In this document: positions 1 through 12,700 of the stretch, piece after piece
Layout: every line of letters starts with the position of its first letter
Position numbering within the stretch: the stretch's first letter is position 1
Origin: Citrus sinensis
Taxonomy: Eukaryota; Streptophyta; Magnoliopsida; Sapindales; Rutaceae
Direction of reading: 5' to 3'
Assembly (NCBI RefSeq): GCF_022201045.2
Contig: NC_068562.1
Coordinates: forward strand, 5,624,001-5,688,000
Length of the DNA: 64,000 nucleotides
Made by a program: the position numbers and the translations under genes
Notes under the pieces: generated by a model
What the model saw: only the letters and a program-made list of their open reading frames with translations
Told to the model about the DNA's origin: nothing
Databases searched by the model: none

Positions 1-1
1 A

Positions 2-1266
2 GCCCCAACCCTTGGCATGGATTGCACAGTAGCAGAACTTATTGACGAAAATCAGAAATGGAAAGAATCTTTGATCCAACAGCATTTCAACTTTGAAGAT
101 GCTGAGTTAATTTCAAGAATTCAGCTCCCAATTAGCCCAAAACCAGATCAGATATTGTGGCATTACGATAAGAAGGGGAATTACTCGGTTAAGAGTGGAT
201 ACCAGATTGCAATGAGGATTAAGCACCCTGCCAGGCCAAGTAGCTCCAGCAGTAACCTTGGTCAATGGAATGTGATATGGTCGCTGGAATTACCGGAAAA
301 AATAAAAATCTTTATGTGGAAAGCTGCAAGAAATTTCCTCCCAACATCAGAAAACCTCTGGAGAAGGAAAATGGTGCAGGAGCCAATATGTCCAAGATGC
401 AAAATGAAGAAGGAAGATATCAATCATGCAATTATGGTTTGTAAAGCAGCAAAGAAAATGTGGAAGTTAACCCCCTTCGTAGAAGAAATGCAGCTACTTG
501 ATAACCAAGATCTGCTGAGCATGCTACAAGAGCTGGTGAATAGAAGAAGCAAAGATGAACTGAGACTGATAATTGCTCTCTGCTGGACAGCATGGCACAC
601 AAGAAATATTTTTGTGTTTGAAAACAAAAGGCAAGACCCCCAAATCTCAGTAGCCAAAGCTGAAGCAGTGGTTGAGTCCTATGCAAGAGTTAGGATGACA
701 AAGGTCCAAGCAGCAGCAAAAGCAATTCCAGCGAAAGGGGCAAAATGGATTCCTCCTCCACAAGGTCATTTCAAAGCAAATGTGGATGCTGCAGTCAATA
801 AAGAGAAAAATCAAGTGGGGCTTGGGGTGGTGATCAGAGATGATAGTGGAGCAATCATAATTGCAGCAGTAAACCACACAAAGTACCATGGAGATGTAGC
901 TCAAGCAGAGGCAGCAGCTGTCAATTTTGGGTTGCAAGTTGTGATGGAAGCAAGTTTGAGCCCTCTAATCTTAGAGACCGATTGCCAGGATGTAGTGGAT
1001 TTTGTGCTACACAACAAGAGCAGCAGAACTGAAATTTACTGGACCATTTCTGAAATCCAGCAAAAACTGCAGAGTTTCAACAGCATGGTGGAACTCCAGA
1101 AAATTCAAAGAACGTGTAATGCTATTGCTCATACTTTAGCTAAAATAGCTTTAGTTAATCGGGAAAGTTGTGTATGGAAGGGTGAAATACCCTGTCACAT
1201 TATGTCTGACATTTCAAAGTTTCTTTAATGAAAGTGAAATCTTTCTTATCAAAAAAAAAAAAAAAA
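2..1266 (+). mobile_element. LINE (non-LTR retrotransposon) 3' end: zf-RVT and RNase H part of ORF2, with poly(A) tail
   Basis: The reading frame is open from the left edge and ends at a stop at 1226-1228, so this is the C-terminal part of an ORF2 whose reverse transcriptase lies outside the window. Numbering from the first Met (position 17), a zinc-binding zf-RVT segment covers about residues 84-155 with C125, C128, H137 and C142. A plant-LINE RNase H domain follows at about 252-380, with candidate catalytic D257, E298 and D322 and the late His at 372 in a NAIAHTLAK stretch. About 20 bases after the stop lies an A-tract (about 1251-1266), the expected LINE tail. No break is visible in the part present. 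The element sits about 300 bases upstream of the first MATE copy. Its 5' end and target-site duplication cannot be seen. Confidence 0.85.
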
Positions 1267-1570
1267 CAAAACCGCAAGGATGTTGATTCGATTGTCAGAA
1301 CAAAAAGGGGCAAAACCCTTGGCCCATGCCAGTATTGTAAGGCGTTGAAATAACTGTCCATATATAAGTGCAGAATGATTACAAGCCGACGAGATGTATA
1401 ATTGCCGTACGAGAACATACAAGGAACGTACAGAACTCAATCAAGACGCAACTTCATTGAAATTCACCACTTCAATTAAAGTTACCATAAGCTAAGCACA
1501 CCATGTGCTACATCATTGGTAGTTTCTTTAAAAGCTGAGAATATTGAAGTATAGAGACTACCGAGTTAAC

Positions 1571-3990
1571 ATGGCAGGCAACGGTGAATTAGAAGAAACA
1601 AATGTTCCTTTGCTAGAAGATTTAGCTTCAAAGGTTCCGAAAACATTAGATGACTCAGATCAAAATCTTCCAAGAAGGGTTTGGATGGAATCAAAGAAGC
1701 TATGGTATATAGATGGTCCAACAATTTTTAGCCGTCTCGTCTCTTACTCGATGCTTGCCATCACCCTAGCATTTGCTGGTCATTTGGGTGATCTTGAGCT
1801 TGCCGCCATCTCCATTGTTAATAATGTCGTCATTGGTTTCGACTTTGGTCTCTTGGTACTCTCTCCTTTCTCTCTCATTAAAATTATATGCATAAATTAA
1901 AAATAAATAGATAAATAATAGAACTATTTTCGTTTCTTAAACATTCAGCAGCAACAATATTGTTTTCTTGGTTTATCATAGACAATCAAGCTGAGGATAA
2001 TATAAGGTAGTTGTTTGAAATTAACAAATGATCATGACTTTCTAATAACAGTTTCCAATATGATCAATTGGGAATGGCAAGCGCATTAGAAAGTCTCTGC
2101 GGATAAGCCTTTGGGGCCAAAAAATACTACATGTTGGGAGTTTACATGCAACGTTCATCGATTGAAAAGTTTTCATGTGTTGCATTCTGCTTTTGCCTTT
2201 ATATCTATTTGCGTCTCCATTCTTGAAGCTGTTAGGCCAGCCAACAACAGATGTGGCAGAGATGTTTGCGGTGGTTTGTTGGTGGATGATTACCACTTCA
2301 CTTCAGCTTTGCTTATCAATTTCCTCCAGAGAGATTTTTGCAATGCCAGCTTAAGAATATGGTGATTGCATGGGTTTCTTTGCTGGCCCTATTGCTGCAT
2401 ATTCTTTTGAGTTGGCTGCTAGTTTACAGAGTGCAGTTCGGTGTGATTGGCACAGCCATTAGTTTGAATTTTCCTTGGTGGCTTTTGGTTTTAGGGCTTT
2501 TTGGATACGTTGCTTGCGGTGGGTGTCCTCTTACATGGACCGGTTTTTGGGAGTTTATCAAACTCTCTGCTGCTTCTGGTGTCATGCTCTTGTGGGATGT
2601 GGGGGGGTGGGGGGCGGGGGCGCACACGCGAACACACACATATAAGGCTCCGTTTAGTATTGCAAATAATATTATGGCTTCAAGTAAACCATTATTTAGG
2701 AAACAAGACTTCAAAGTTTGTTGAATTTAATTATCTTGCACAGTGCTCTGCCCTGGCTTTTCCCAAATTAAATTAATCACTTTCCAAAGTTAGTGTTAGG
2801 GATCCAAAAATTATGCTAAACATTCAGTTAATATGTTTAATTTAGTTACATCACGTATATGGGTGATTATACTATGTATAATGTACTTAGAAAAATATAT
2901 ATGATTTTTTTTAAAACAATAATTAAAGGACCGTTCTTGCTCGCACGATCCAAAAACTAAAATATCGTTCTCATTATCTGATCTACATGATGATAATATC
3001 ATCAACTTGGCATGCTATTTGACAGTGCAACTATAAGTTGATTGAAACTTTAATTGTCATTAGATCATATTTTGTCGGTTAGGTGGCGAGGATTCGAATG
3101 GATCTTTTTATGATCCAATCGACGATGAGTTGGGATAATACGTGAAGAAAACTTTGTTTGATAGCAGCATTTGATGTCAATCATTAATAAAAATATTAGT
3201 TTCTAGAAACTAGTAATTTTAATATAGGCATATCATTGAAAAAAATAGTAAGTTGGCAGGATTCTCTTAACTTTCAAACTATATTTATAAATTTATAAGT
3301 ATTTATCGATCTCTCGATGTTGCACCTTATCCGATCTTTTTTTGTTGTCACAATTATTTGTTCACATTCTTAAATCTCGATATTGCTTCTTATCTGATCT
3401 TTCTTTTTTTTTCCTTGCAATTATTTGTTGACATTCTGAAATTATAGTTTAGAGATTTGGTAATACAAAACATTGATATTGATGATTGGAAATCTGAATA
3501 ACTCAGGCACTGCTTTGGATGCTCTCTCCATATGGTACGCATGTGTCTAGTACTTAATCACTTCTTAGTTTCTGGTATTTAGATGCATAGTTAATATTTC
3601 ATCTTATACAATTGTTAATGTTTGCAAATTAAAAATCCTTATCATACTTGAATTAGTTTTCTTATTGTACAAAGTTTATTTTTTATTTTTTAGTTTAGGA
3701 CATTATTTTCCTTCTTTTTATGATTTAAGATAATTATTAATAGTATAAATAGCCCTGTCTTATAAAGCAAAATTGAATTTAATTATTTTTTATCACTATT
3801 ATATGATATGATGCAGAGTGAGAATTGCAAACGAGCTTGTGGCTGGCAACGGGAAAGGAGACAAATTTGCAACAGCGGTATCGGTGGTGGCATCAATCAT
3901 TATCGAGGTCTCTTCTTCTGGTTACTGATATTCATACATTGGCACTTGCCATCATTACCAGCGCGATGCGACTTGACTTGGATAAAGAGG
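1571..3990 (+). pseudogene. MATE transporter pseudogene 1 (DTX27-like), degraded exons 1-3, 5 and 7
   Basis: Exon 1 (1571-1855) is intact and encodes an N-terminus starting MAGNGELEE, with the SKKLWYI and [15 protein letters not shown] blocks of the family. Exon 2 (about 2064-2591) carries an in-frame TAA where the paralogues have the Gln of LCGQAFG. It then has frameshifts, has lost the residues between WTGF and WEF, and runs into a G-rich/CA repeat where the splice donor should be. An exon 3 remnant is at 3449-3534. An exon 5 remnant begins at 3817 and jumps straight into exon 7 sequence ending near 3989, so exons 4, 6 and 8 are missing. The original protein would be a 12-helix antiporter like the intact copies downstream. 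No translation of more than exon 1 is plausible. Confidence 0.9.
2601..2660 (+). repeat. G-run and CA-rich low-complexity patch in MATE pseudogene 1
   Basis: A 20-base stretch of nearly pure G (runs of 7, 6 and 5 separated by T and C) is followed by alternating CA/CG sequence. It sits exactly where the exon 2 donor site of the other copies lies. The G tracts could form a G-quadruplex. Confidence 0.7.
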
Positions 3991-4621
3991 TAAAGGGCAG
4001 TGACTAAATTATTGCACTTCTTTTCCTTCTGTATAAATCAAGAGACCATATGTATGTAACTTAACATCTTCACTTTGATCGAACTTATGTCAGGCAAAAA
4101 AAAAAAAGAAAAAGAAGCCTATATGTGATGATGTTGGCAGAAATAAACTAACAGAAGTATTTGTAGTAGAATAAAGAGTTGTCAAGTGATCTGAATGATT
4201 ATGTTGGTTTCATTGCCTATTAAATTCTGATCGGTACCATATTGGCAAATTTGTAAAATGCTCTATTACTGAATGAAATATTTATTAAATTTTCTTATAT
4301 ATTTTTTTAATTTCATTTTATTTGTATCTAAGCTTACAGCATCCAAATCAAGGTTCATTCGCTTCACGGATTGTGAATTTTTAACTTGTAAGCTACAGTA
4401 AGAAATGAAGAAGAAAGTGGTGGAAGAAGAAATGGATTTTAATTAATTTCAACGTTGATGTGATAGCTCTATTATTAATTACTTCATTTTCCCAAGCAAG
4501 AAAAAAAGAAAAAAGAAATTAACCAATTGTTTGTATTGTTTTTGAGATCAGCTCGCACTCGTTCAAAAGCTAGCATTAACCTCTCCCATTATAGCAGTGC
4601 GTGCCCCCCCTCTGCTCTTTA
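3991..4621. other. Intergenic, AT-rich, no gene seen
   Basis: Downstream flank of MATE pseudogene 1. It holds an A-rich tract near 4096-4118 and otherwise AT-rich unique sequence. I see no exon 8 homologue and no coding signal. Confidence 0.5.
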
Positions 4622-4929
4622 AAATTTGGTACATTGCGAGCCACTGGCTGCTGCCCTCCAAGTTGGAGGGCAGCAGTTCGAACCCCCACAAACTTCTTTC
4701 TTAATTAAAAATTGAGTGAAGGCAGTCCTCTTCTTTACCCATGAGTGAGGAGTGGATATCCCTCGAATATTTGTAAGAGTTAAAATCTGAGCAGAGCTTC
4801 ATTAGCATTGATGTAAGTTGGTCTCAGTAATAGTCTAATTTGTAAATATCAGTTATACTCTCATGTAATATGAGTTGTAATTTGAGCAATAGTCTCATGT
4901 AAGAAAAAAAAAATTTGGTACATTGCGAG
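4622..4929 (+). mobile_element. tRNA-derived SINE with 19-bp target-site duplication
   Basis: The element starts with a tRNA-like head that includes a B-box match GTTCGAACCCC at about 4676-4686. It continues through an unrelated body and ends in an A-tract at about 4903-4913. The same 19 bases, AAATTTGGTACATTGCGAG, flank it at 4622-4640 and 4911-4929, which is a target-site duplication from LINE-mediated insertion. The head also contains a short inverted repeat, CTGCCCTCCAA with TTGGAGGGCAG. The perfect duplication implies a fairly recent insertion. The exact family name cannot be given without a library. Confidence 0.85.
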
Positions 4930-5020
4930 AGATTGATTGATTGAACGTATGGAGAGTGGATGATTGTAGCCCTGTTGGGTTAGCTGGGCTTTCATATCGA
5001 CCACAGCTTTTTTAAAAGTA

Positions 5021-5235
5021 AATTTAACATCATTTGACTAAAAATGTTATAAAGTTACCTTATTTGATAAATTTTGTTGATTATGTTTAAAAATTGGATC
5101 GGTTATAGTGTAATTATGGTATCGTACTATAATTATAATGTAGCACAATAGTCAAAATTTAACATCATTTGACTAAAAATATTATAAAGTTATCTTATTT
5201 GATAAATTTTGTTGATTATATTTAAAAATGGGATC
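5021..5235. repeat. Direct repeat, two 80-bp copies 55 bp apart
   Basis: Copies at 5021-5100 and 5156-5235 are almost identical by eye, both starting AATTTAACATCATTTGACTA. The sequence between and after them (to about 5345) resembles the small MITE at 18710-18847, so this may be a nested or rearranged MITE remnant. Confidence 0.75.
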
Positions 5236-7357
5236 AGACTACAGTGTAACTATTGTACCAACTGTTGAATCCACTTAAATGAGAGGGGTCTACTTAAATG
5301 AGTGGAAATCCAACGGTTGGGTGCAACTGTGACACTGCACCATAATTTTATCCTTTAAAATGTCACCAATTTTTAACTACAACCATTTATTTTATCGAAC
5401 ACAATAATTTTTTTCTTTCTCTCTAATAGAAAAAGTATTTATCAAACTTTTTTTTTAACGTTGATATGTAAATTATAATCAGATTGTTGTTAATATTTAA
5501 CAATTAATAATTAGTAAAACTACCCTAAATTAAATCTATTGTAAATCACTATCAAGTACATGTCCTTTTGCCAAACCCATGTTAATTCGATCATCCTACC
5601 CAAAAAAAAAAAAAAATCGAGAAAACTAAGATGTTGAAGACCCCGAAATGACCACCATGTGATAAATTCCTAGTGGCTTGTTGGGTATAATTTATATGCC
5701 ACATCCCAAATCTTTTTTCAACTTCTATATTCTACCTATCCGTTTATCTAATCTTTTAAGGTAGGAATTCAAAATCTTTAACTCTTGTTCGATTTCAATA
5801 TAATATCAAATATATTGAAATCAAAGAAACAATAATAATACAATTACAAATTTTTTGATGTAAATAATTTTAAATAAATTTAGTAGTTAATAAAAATATT
5901 ACATGGTCCACAAGATTATTTAAAATAAATAAATTCATTAAATCATATTCCTTTGTCGTTTTTTTGAGTTTTAAAAAATTTTGTATTAGGTTTCTCCAGT
6001 AATACCCCCATTCACATAAATTTTTGCTCATATAATGCTGAGATGGTGAGAGATTCCTTATCTAATGGATAGACTCTAACCAAAGCCCTTGACACCCACA
6101 AACATAATTTATTCTATCTACGAAGAAGTAGATCAACTTTCGAGGAAAAAAAAACATAATGAATTAAAAAAATCAGTACCAACCAGGCCATCCCACAAAA
6201 TTTTCAAAGCAAGTGCTTTACAACTTTATCAATGTCATTATCTCTATTATTACCTTAGAACGTGCGCGATAGGCAAAATGAGAATGAGAAAACGGGATCA
6301 ACGGAAGGTTGTGAGCCATAGATTCGTAGGCAACACGAAGTGGTGGTGGGCTAAGTTCTAGAATCATTTATTTATTTATTTATTTGTTGGTTTGTTTGTT
6401 CTTGGAGAAGCGATATGCTTTCATTCAATTTGTTTTACGATGCGCAGTTCATGATATATGTGACGACAGAGGCACATGTCAATCCTGTTCAGATAGGGGC
6501 TCCTTTTCTGTTGTCGCGAGAACTCCCTAGAAAACTCAGCATTCTTCCCTCGATTTGACAACGCGAATGATTTGCTTTCTAATTAGATGCTTGGTGTGAA
6601 TAGTGTTATAACCAAAGTTGCTTTACGCAGGAAAATATACCCATTAAAGAAGTTATAGGAAATCTGAAACGTACAAGAAAATCATTGAGCTCAAAGACGG
6701 GTTGAATTTTTTTGGACACAGCAAATAAGTTACCGCTACTCAAGCTTGACTGTACCAAACAAGACCTTAGTTGAAAAAATGACGTGGGAAATGGCAGCTG
6801 CTATTGCGGCTGTTGCTTTTGCACATGGAGCGGTGGGATTATGATTGTTCAGTTGTTACCATTGATGGTGAATTTCCTTTTTCTGTTTCATAATTGACGT
6901 TGTCTGGAAAAATCGCAAAGATTATCATCGGACGCAATTGGAGTGCGTATAGGATTCCTTGCGGAGGCCGTAAGATTTTATTCCTTTCTTTTTTCTTTTG
7001 GGGGGAAAAAAAACTGAAGTTGTTGGCTGTATCGTGAAATGCAAAAGGACCCTTTTCCAAAGTGGTACATTCTTTCAAGGGCATTGATAAATTACATAAT
7101 TGATTAACATGAGAGTGTTATTAAACAATCTAAAAATTTTGACAATTAATAAATTACACTTGAGTGATAAAATAACACTTCCACGACTGGTGCTAAGTTA
7201 CGTTGAACGTAATTTGCGCTACTCACAACAACAGTATTTGATTCCATTAATAATACTGTTGCTGTAAGAAGACCGTAAATTATGTTAAACGCAACTTAAG
7301 AACTCCCTCCATGTTAACGTAAGTTACATGGCAAAGTTATTTGTTCAATACATATAT
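5236..7357. other. Intergenic, no gene recognised
   Basis: AT-rich spacer between MATE pseudogene 1 and the 7.4-kb transposon. It includes a TTTA/TTTG microsatellite near 6365-6400. Short open frames such as 6089-6361 have no family resemblance, no conserved start context and low-complexity composition, so I do not call them. Confidence 0.5.
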
Positions 7358-8205
7358 GCTGCGTTTACTTTTTGGATTGGAGTGGGAATCCTGAGGAGTG
7401 GGAATCCTTGGATTAGGAGTGTGGAGTGGGAGTGGGAGTGGGACTAGGTTGTTTACTTACACTAGAATGAAAGCATGGAATAGAGATCAGAATCCAATTT
7501 ATGTGTTTACTTTGTCTTGGATTTGGAGTAAATAATTTCAAATTATAATTTTATCCTTATTTAAAGAATTATAGTTTTTAATTACAAAACTAATAAAAAA
7601 TATATTTAATGAATAATATTTATTTTATTATATTTGTAAATTTATTATAATTATTAATATTCTTAATTATGAACAATAAATTATTAATTTTAATATAAAA
7701 TGAAACCTTATTTTATTTTATTTAATATAATTATATTAAATTTATTATTATATAAAATAATAATATAATATTATTTAGTACAAAATTAATATTTTCTTAG
7801 AATAAACTATTTATTATTATTAATATTAAATAAATATAGTACTATTATTTTTAAAATAAATATAATAATATTATATTTATTAATTCTCTATTAATGTAAT
7901 AATATTATTTTAAAATAATTTTAACTTAGAGTCAATGTAAATTATTATTTAGTTAAATATAATATTATTATTCAAATAAATATTATTTATTTTATTTTAT
8001 TAATTATAAAATATTAAATTAAATTAAATTAAATGAAATGATAAAAAGGGGAGAGGTGGGAGTGGATTCCCACCCCCACTCCCCACTCAAAAAATGAGTG
8101 GGGCCTATAAAATGAAATTCTCAATCCGTGACCATTTTAAGCAAGTAAACGCTGAAATAGGAAGAATCTACACTTCTTACTCCCACTCCAATAAGTAAAC
8201 ACAAC
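7358..8205. mobile_element. Non-autonomous DNA transposon with about 35-bp imperfect terminal inverted repeats
   Basis: The left end (GCTGCGTTTACTTTTTGG then GGAGTGGG repeats) is the imperfect reverse complement of the right end (GGAGTGGGAGTAAG and TTGTGTTTACTTATTGG read on the minus strand). The roughly 850-bp interior is very AT-rich with no coding capacity. A second inner pair of GGAGTGGG/CCCACTCC tracts lies near 7385-7440 and 8055-8090. The flanks share only TA or TAA, so the superfamily (PIF/Harbinger-like or Tc1/mariner-like) is uncertain. The element inserted upstream of the intact MATE gene at 9797. Confidence 0.7.
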
Positions 8206-9672
8206 CATAATCCATCGACTGAATATGAGACGACACAGATCCTCAGATGCAGTATCTGGAACTGTGCTTCCCTCCACGTGTGAGAAGGATTCACATGACT
8301 TGTGGCCTAAACAGTAATTCCGACTTCAGTAAAAAATAAAACATAAACAAAAAGCAGAAACGCATGTGGCAACATAAACTAACAAAATAATTCATCATTA
8401 TAGCGGTAGGCCGAAGGCTAGTGTAGTGTAGTGGCCCTCTTTTTACCTGCTGTCCGCTTTTCAGTAGTGTACTTTTTGCTAATTTCTCTATTTTGGAATT
8501 TGGATAGCGAAAGAGCGTTAAAAGTAATATGTTTATAGGCGAGGAAACTTTGTGCCGTCCCTTTCTTTTTCGTTCACATATAAAAGCAATCATCCTTTCC
8601 ATACTGTCTACCTACTTACATGTTTTATATTTCAAATTGGAAAAGAAAAGGAAAAAAAACCCCTCAAATCTCGTGATCCGTGGGTAGGGATGCCAACGGC
8701 TTAAGTACTGTGCGAGAATGTATATGACTTGACTGTACCCGTATTTATTCAGTAGAAAATACCTTCACTATCAGTCTTTATCTGTCGTGGACTTAATGGA
8801 TAAGTCCGGAATTTTTTGATAAAAATTATAAGTACACGGTTGTTTTAGAGTTGTTATGAGGTAGAACACGAATTTTAATCATGTATATAAAGTGATAAAT
8901 AATAAAAATATAGAGTAATTTTAACATAGTCGGGCTCAAATTATAATTACTTGTCTCGTCCCCTATCCCTATATTCCTTTTTTATTTTTTAACTTCAGCA
9001 TATGGTTGAAAAAAAAAAGAATGATATCTTAACTATATAGCTATAGATGCATGTAACACTTTACTTTTAAAAAATTATTTTCAATCTCAGATAAATATTA
9101 ATTATAATTTAATGATTGTTAAATTTAATTTTAATCAATGTGTTATTAAATATTTAGATCAAAAGTTAAAGTCCCCACTTTAACATTTCTTTATTTAATG
9201 TCAACTAATCTTAATTTGACTAGAATAAAATTTTAGATAGTTTAATAAATATTTAATCCATTAAATACCTAAAAAATCTTTAGGCTGTTGTCGTGGACAT
9301 TATTATATTGGCTTTTTCCCTTCAATGATTAATGAATGCTTCCCGTGCATGCCAGATGGGCTGTGAGTGGCACCTCGCTATTTTATTTTATTTTTTATAT
9401 GACAAAAGAGATACAACTCTAATTTGTTATGACCACAAAAGATATAACTCTATTTCAAAATTACATGTGGCTCGTTATAGTTTCTTCAATAATTTTAAAG
9501 GGATCTCCTAAGTTAAATTTTATGTATCTTATATTCATTTATATAAATATTATAAATAGTGCATAGTGTGAAACTCACTTATTATTTGTATGAATGAGTA
9601 TAAGATAGGTGAAATGTAAGTTAGAGTTGGACATTTTAAAGAGGTTGCATTAAATCGCAACCCCATCTGCTG
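8206..9672. other. 5' flank of intact MATE gene 1; duplicated promoter-distal sequence
   Basis: No gene is seen. The part around 8290-8690 is recognisably homologous to 18330-18690. Shared landmarks are a CCTAAACAGT block, a TGGCCCT-to-TACCTGCT block, GAAACTTTGTGCCG and CCCTCAAATCT. The part around 9330-9500 is homologous to 27190-27280 and 20520-20580. So the array was duplicated in units that include more than 1 kb of upstream sequence. Confidence 0.6.
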
Positions 9673-9678
9673 TATAAG
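9673..9678 (+). promoter_or_regulatory. Probable TATA box of MATE gene 1
   Basis: TATAAG lies 124 bases upstream of the ATG in a block (CTGCTGTATAAGTCAGGAG) that aligns with the TATATAAATATATAAGTC block of the broken copy at 20615. The stretch that follows is a pyrimidine-rich leader. Confidence 0.5.
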
Positions 9679-9796
9679 TCAGGAGACAGCCCCATAAAGG
9701 GCGACTAGCGTGTTCTCTCTCTCTCAACTCTGTCTCTGTGTCAAAATAGATCCAAAGAAATCTCCGCCGAAATCCAACAGATAGAAACTACCAGGC

Positions 9797-12700
9797 ATGC
9801 CTAGTAACGGTGAGAAAGAAGGGACAAATGTTCCCTTGCTACAAGATTCAGCTTCGACAAATGTTCCTTTGCTACAAGATTCAGCTTCGACGGCTCCATC
9901 GCCAGACGATTCAGCTGGAACTCTTACAAGAAGGTTTTGGATTGAATCTAAAAAGCTGTGGCACATAGTTGGTCCAACAATCTTTAGCCGCATGGCCTCT
10001 TACTCTATGTTTGTCATCACTCAAGCATTTGCTGGTCATTTGGGTGATCTTGAGCTTGCTGCCATCTCCATTGCCAATACTGTGGTCGTTGCTTTTAACT
10101 TCGGCCTCTTGGTAATTCTCTTCCTTTCAGTCAATATAAAATACAGTATTAATTAGCTAAGTTAATTGGTCAAAGAGGAAAGTAAGATGGTGGAAAGTTT
10201 CCGTTTCCAAAAAATCAATCTGGATAGTAATTTAATAATAGGTCATTCACTTTATCAGCAGCTTCGTACTCTGTTTGTGATTATTTATTTATTTATTGGT
10301 TTATATATGTTCTAGCTGGGAATGGCAAGTGCGTTAGAAACTCTGTGTGGGCAAGCTTTTGGGGGCAAAAAGTATTACATGTTGGGCGTCTACATGCAAC
10401 GTTCATGGATTGTGCTTTTCATATGCTGTGTTCTGCTTTTGCCTCTGTATGTTTTTGCCTCTCCAGTATTGAAGCTATTGGGCCAGCCGGATGACGTGGC
10501 AGAGCTGTCTGGGGTTGTCTCTCTATGGTTGCTACCAGTTCATTTCAGCTTTGCTTTTCAGTTTCCTCTGCAGAGATTCTTGCAAAGCCAACTTAAGACT
10601 ATGGTGATTGCATGGGTTTCTTTGGCGTCTCTGTTGGTACATCTTCTGGTGACTTGGCTGTTTGTGTACAAAATGCAGCTTGGTTTGATTGGCACAGCCA
10701 TCACTTTGAGTTTTTCCTGGTGGGTTTTGATTTTTGGGATGTTTGGATACGTTGCTTGTGGTGGGTGTCCTCGAACATGGACTGGATTCTCCATGGAAGC
10801 ATTTTCTGATCTCTGGGAGTTTGTAAAACTCTCTGTTGCTTCTGGTGTCATGCTCTGGTAGGCTTTCTTAAACACATATATATTTGATTGAATCTATGAA
10901 GTACAGGAATCGATTTCAATACATTTTTTTATATTAATCCTTGATTGTTTAGGGTTTCTTTTGATTCCTAATTTCTTATCATTACTTTTCTGCATTTTAA
11001 ATTCACAGCTTGGAGAATTGGTACTACAGAGTATTAATATTGATGACAGGAAATCTTCAAAATGCAAAAATTGCAGTGGATGCTTTGTCTATATGGTATG
11101 TCTATCTTTTATATTTATATACATATATATTATATATATAATATATATAATATATATGTATATATATATATATGTATGTATGTATGTATGTATACTCAAT
11201 TTAATAATAATAATACTGTAGTATTTCTATTTGGAGTCATTGTATTGTCCTGCTTGGCGCTATTTTTATATTACTGACTTACTGTTGCTTGGAAAAGGAA
11301 AAAAAATCAAAGCGATAGTGTAAAATCTTGCAATAAACAATTATTGATCCATCAATCTCAGTGGAAAGTAAAATAATTTTTTGTATCTGCTATTGTTTTA
11401 TTTCAAAACAAAGAAAAAAGGAAAAGAAAGAAAGAAAGAAAGAAAGAAACTCTTAATTTACTGTAATGTCTTGGTTGATTTGTGTGCTGAGATTGTTTGT
11501 CTGACTCATTTTGCAGCATGTCAATTAATGGGTGGGAGTTGATGATTCCTTTATCCTTCTTTGCTGGAACCGGGTAACACCTGTCATCTCCCTTGACTCC
11601 TTATCTTTTCCAAAACTTATGGTTGAGCCTATACCAAGTGCAAGGCCTCGGATTTTGGCTTGTTCTAATCTATGATCATTGTATCCATTGATGTTTGACA
11701 AATTCATTTAAAGAGGTGGGACAAATAACTTATTGCTTAGCAAGAAAATGACAGCTGGTCTTTTTTTATGCCCGGTGCAAAATAGCGACCTTCACATTTT
11801 AATATTCATCAGTATGTCCTCATAGAGTGGTTTGGTTTAAAATTTGGGGAAAAAATAAAAGAAGAAAAAACACCAATGTCCCACAGGATAATTACCTAAA
11901 AATTCAAGTAAATAATATGCTTGTGAGATAGCTTTGCAGCATTGGATTAATTTTTCTACTGCTTCTTGACTTTCATTCTCCCTGATGAAATGTGTTTCTT
12001 TTAATATCTGACCTGAATGATAGACGAGTATGCAACCAATTTGCATAACTCGGCTGCATGTTTTTCAATATATACCTACATATATATATGTAATACACCA
12101 CAGATGTCCCACCTGATAATTACCTAGGTATTCAAGTAAATAATATGCTTGTTATATTATTTTGCATGTATTTGGGACACAGATAGATTAATGCTTGTAA
12201 TGATATTGATATGTATACTGCATCCAGGGTGAGGGTTTCAAATGAGCTTGGAGCTGGTAATGGGAAAGGAGCCAGATTTGCTACTATAGTATCAGTGGTG
12301 ACCTCGATTGCAATTGGTGTCTTCTTCTTTATACTGATATTGATTTTCCACAATGAGCTTGCCTTGATATTCTCTTCGAGCGAAGCTATCTTGCAAGTAG
12401 TAAGCAAAATGTCAATCCTCTTAGCGTTCACCATTCTACTCAACAGTGTTCAGCCAGTTCTCTCAGGTAATTAATCTATAGCCTAGAAATTTGATTTAGT
12501 TTGACTTTCTCTTTTTTAGAATGTGTGTCCAATTCACTCATTATATATTTTGCTAGATTCATGCTTTTGTTATGTCAATTTATTCTTAAAGGGGTGGCTG
12601 TGGGATCGGGATGGCAATCGATTGTGGCATACATAAACTTAGGGTGCTACTATTTGATTGGAGTTCCCCTTGGAATTCTATTGGGCTGGGTCTTCCATCA

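Noticed and set aside
6089-6361. 90-codon open frame on the + strand
   Set aside because: No family resemblance, composition of random AT-rich sequence, no promoter or splice support.
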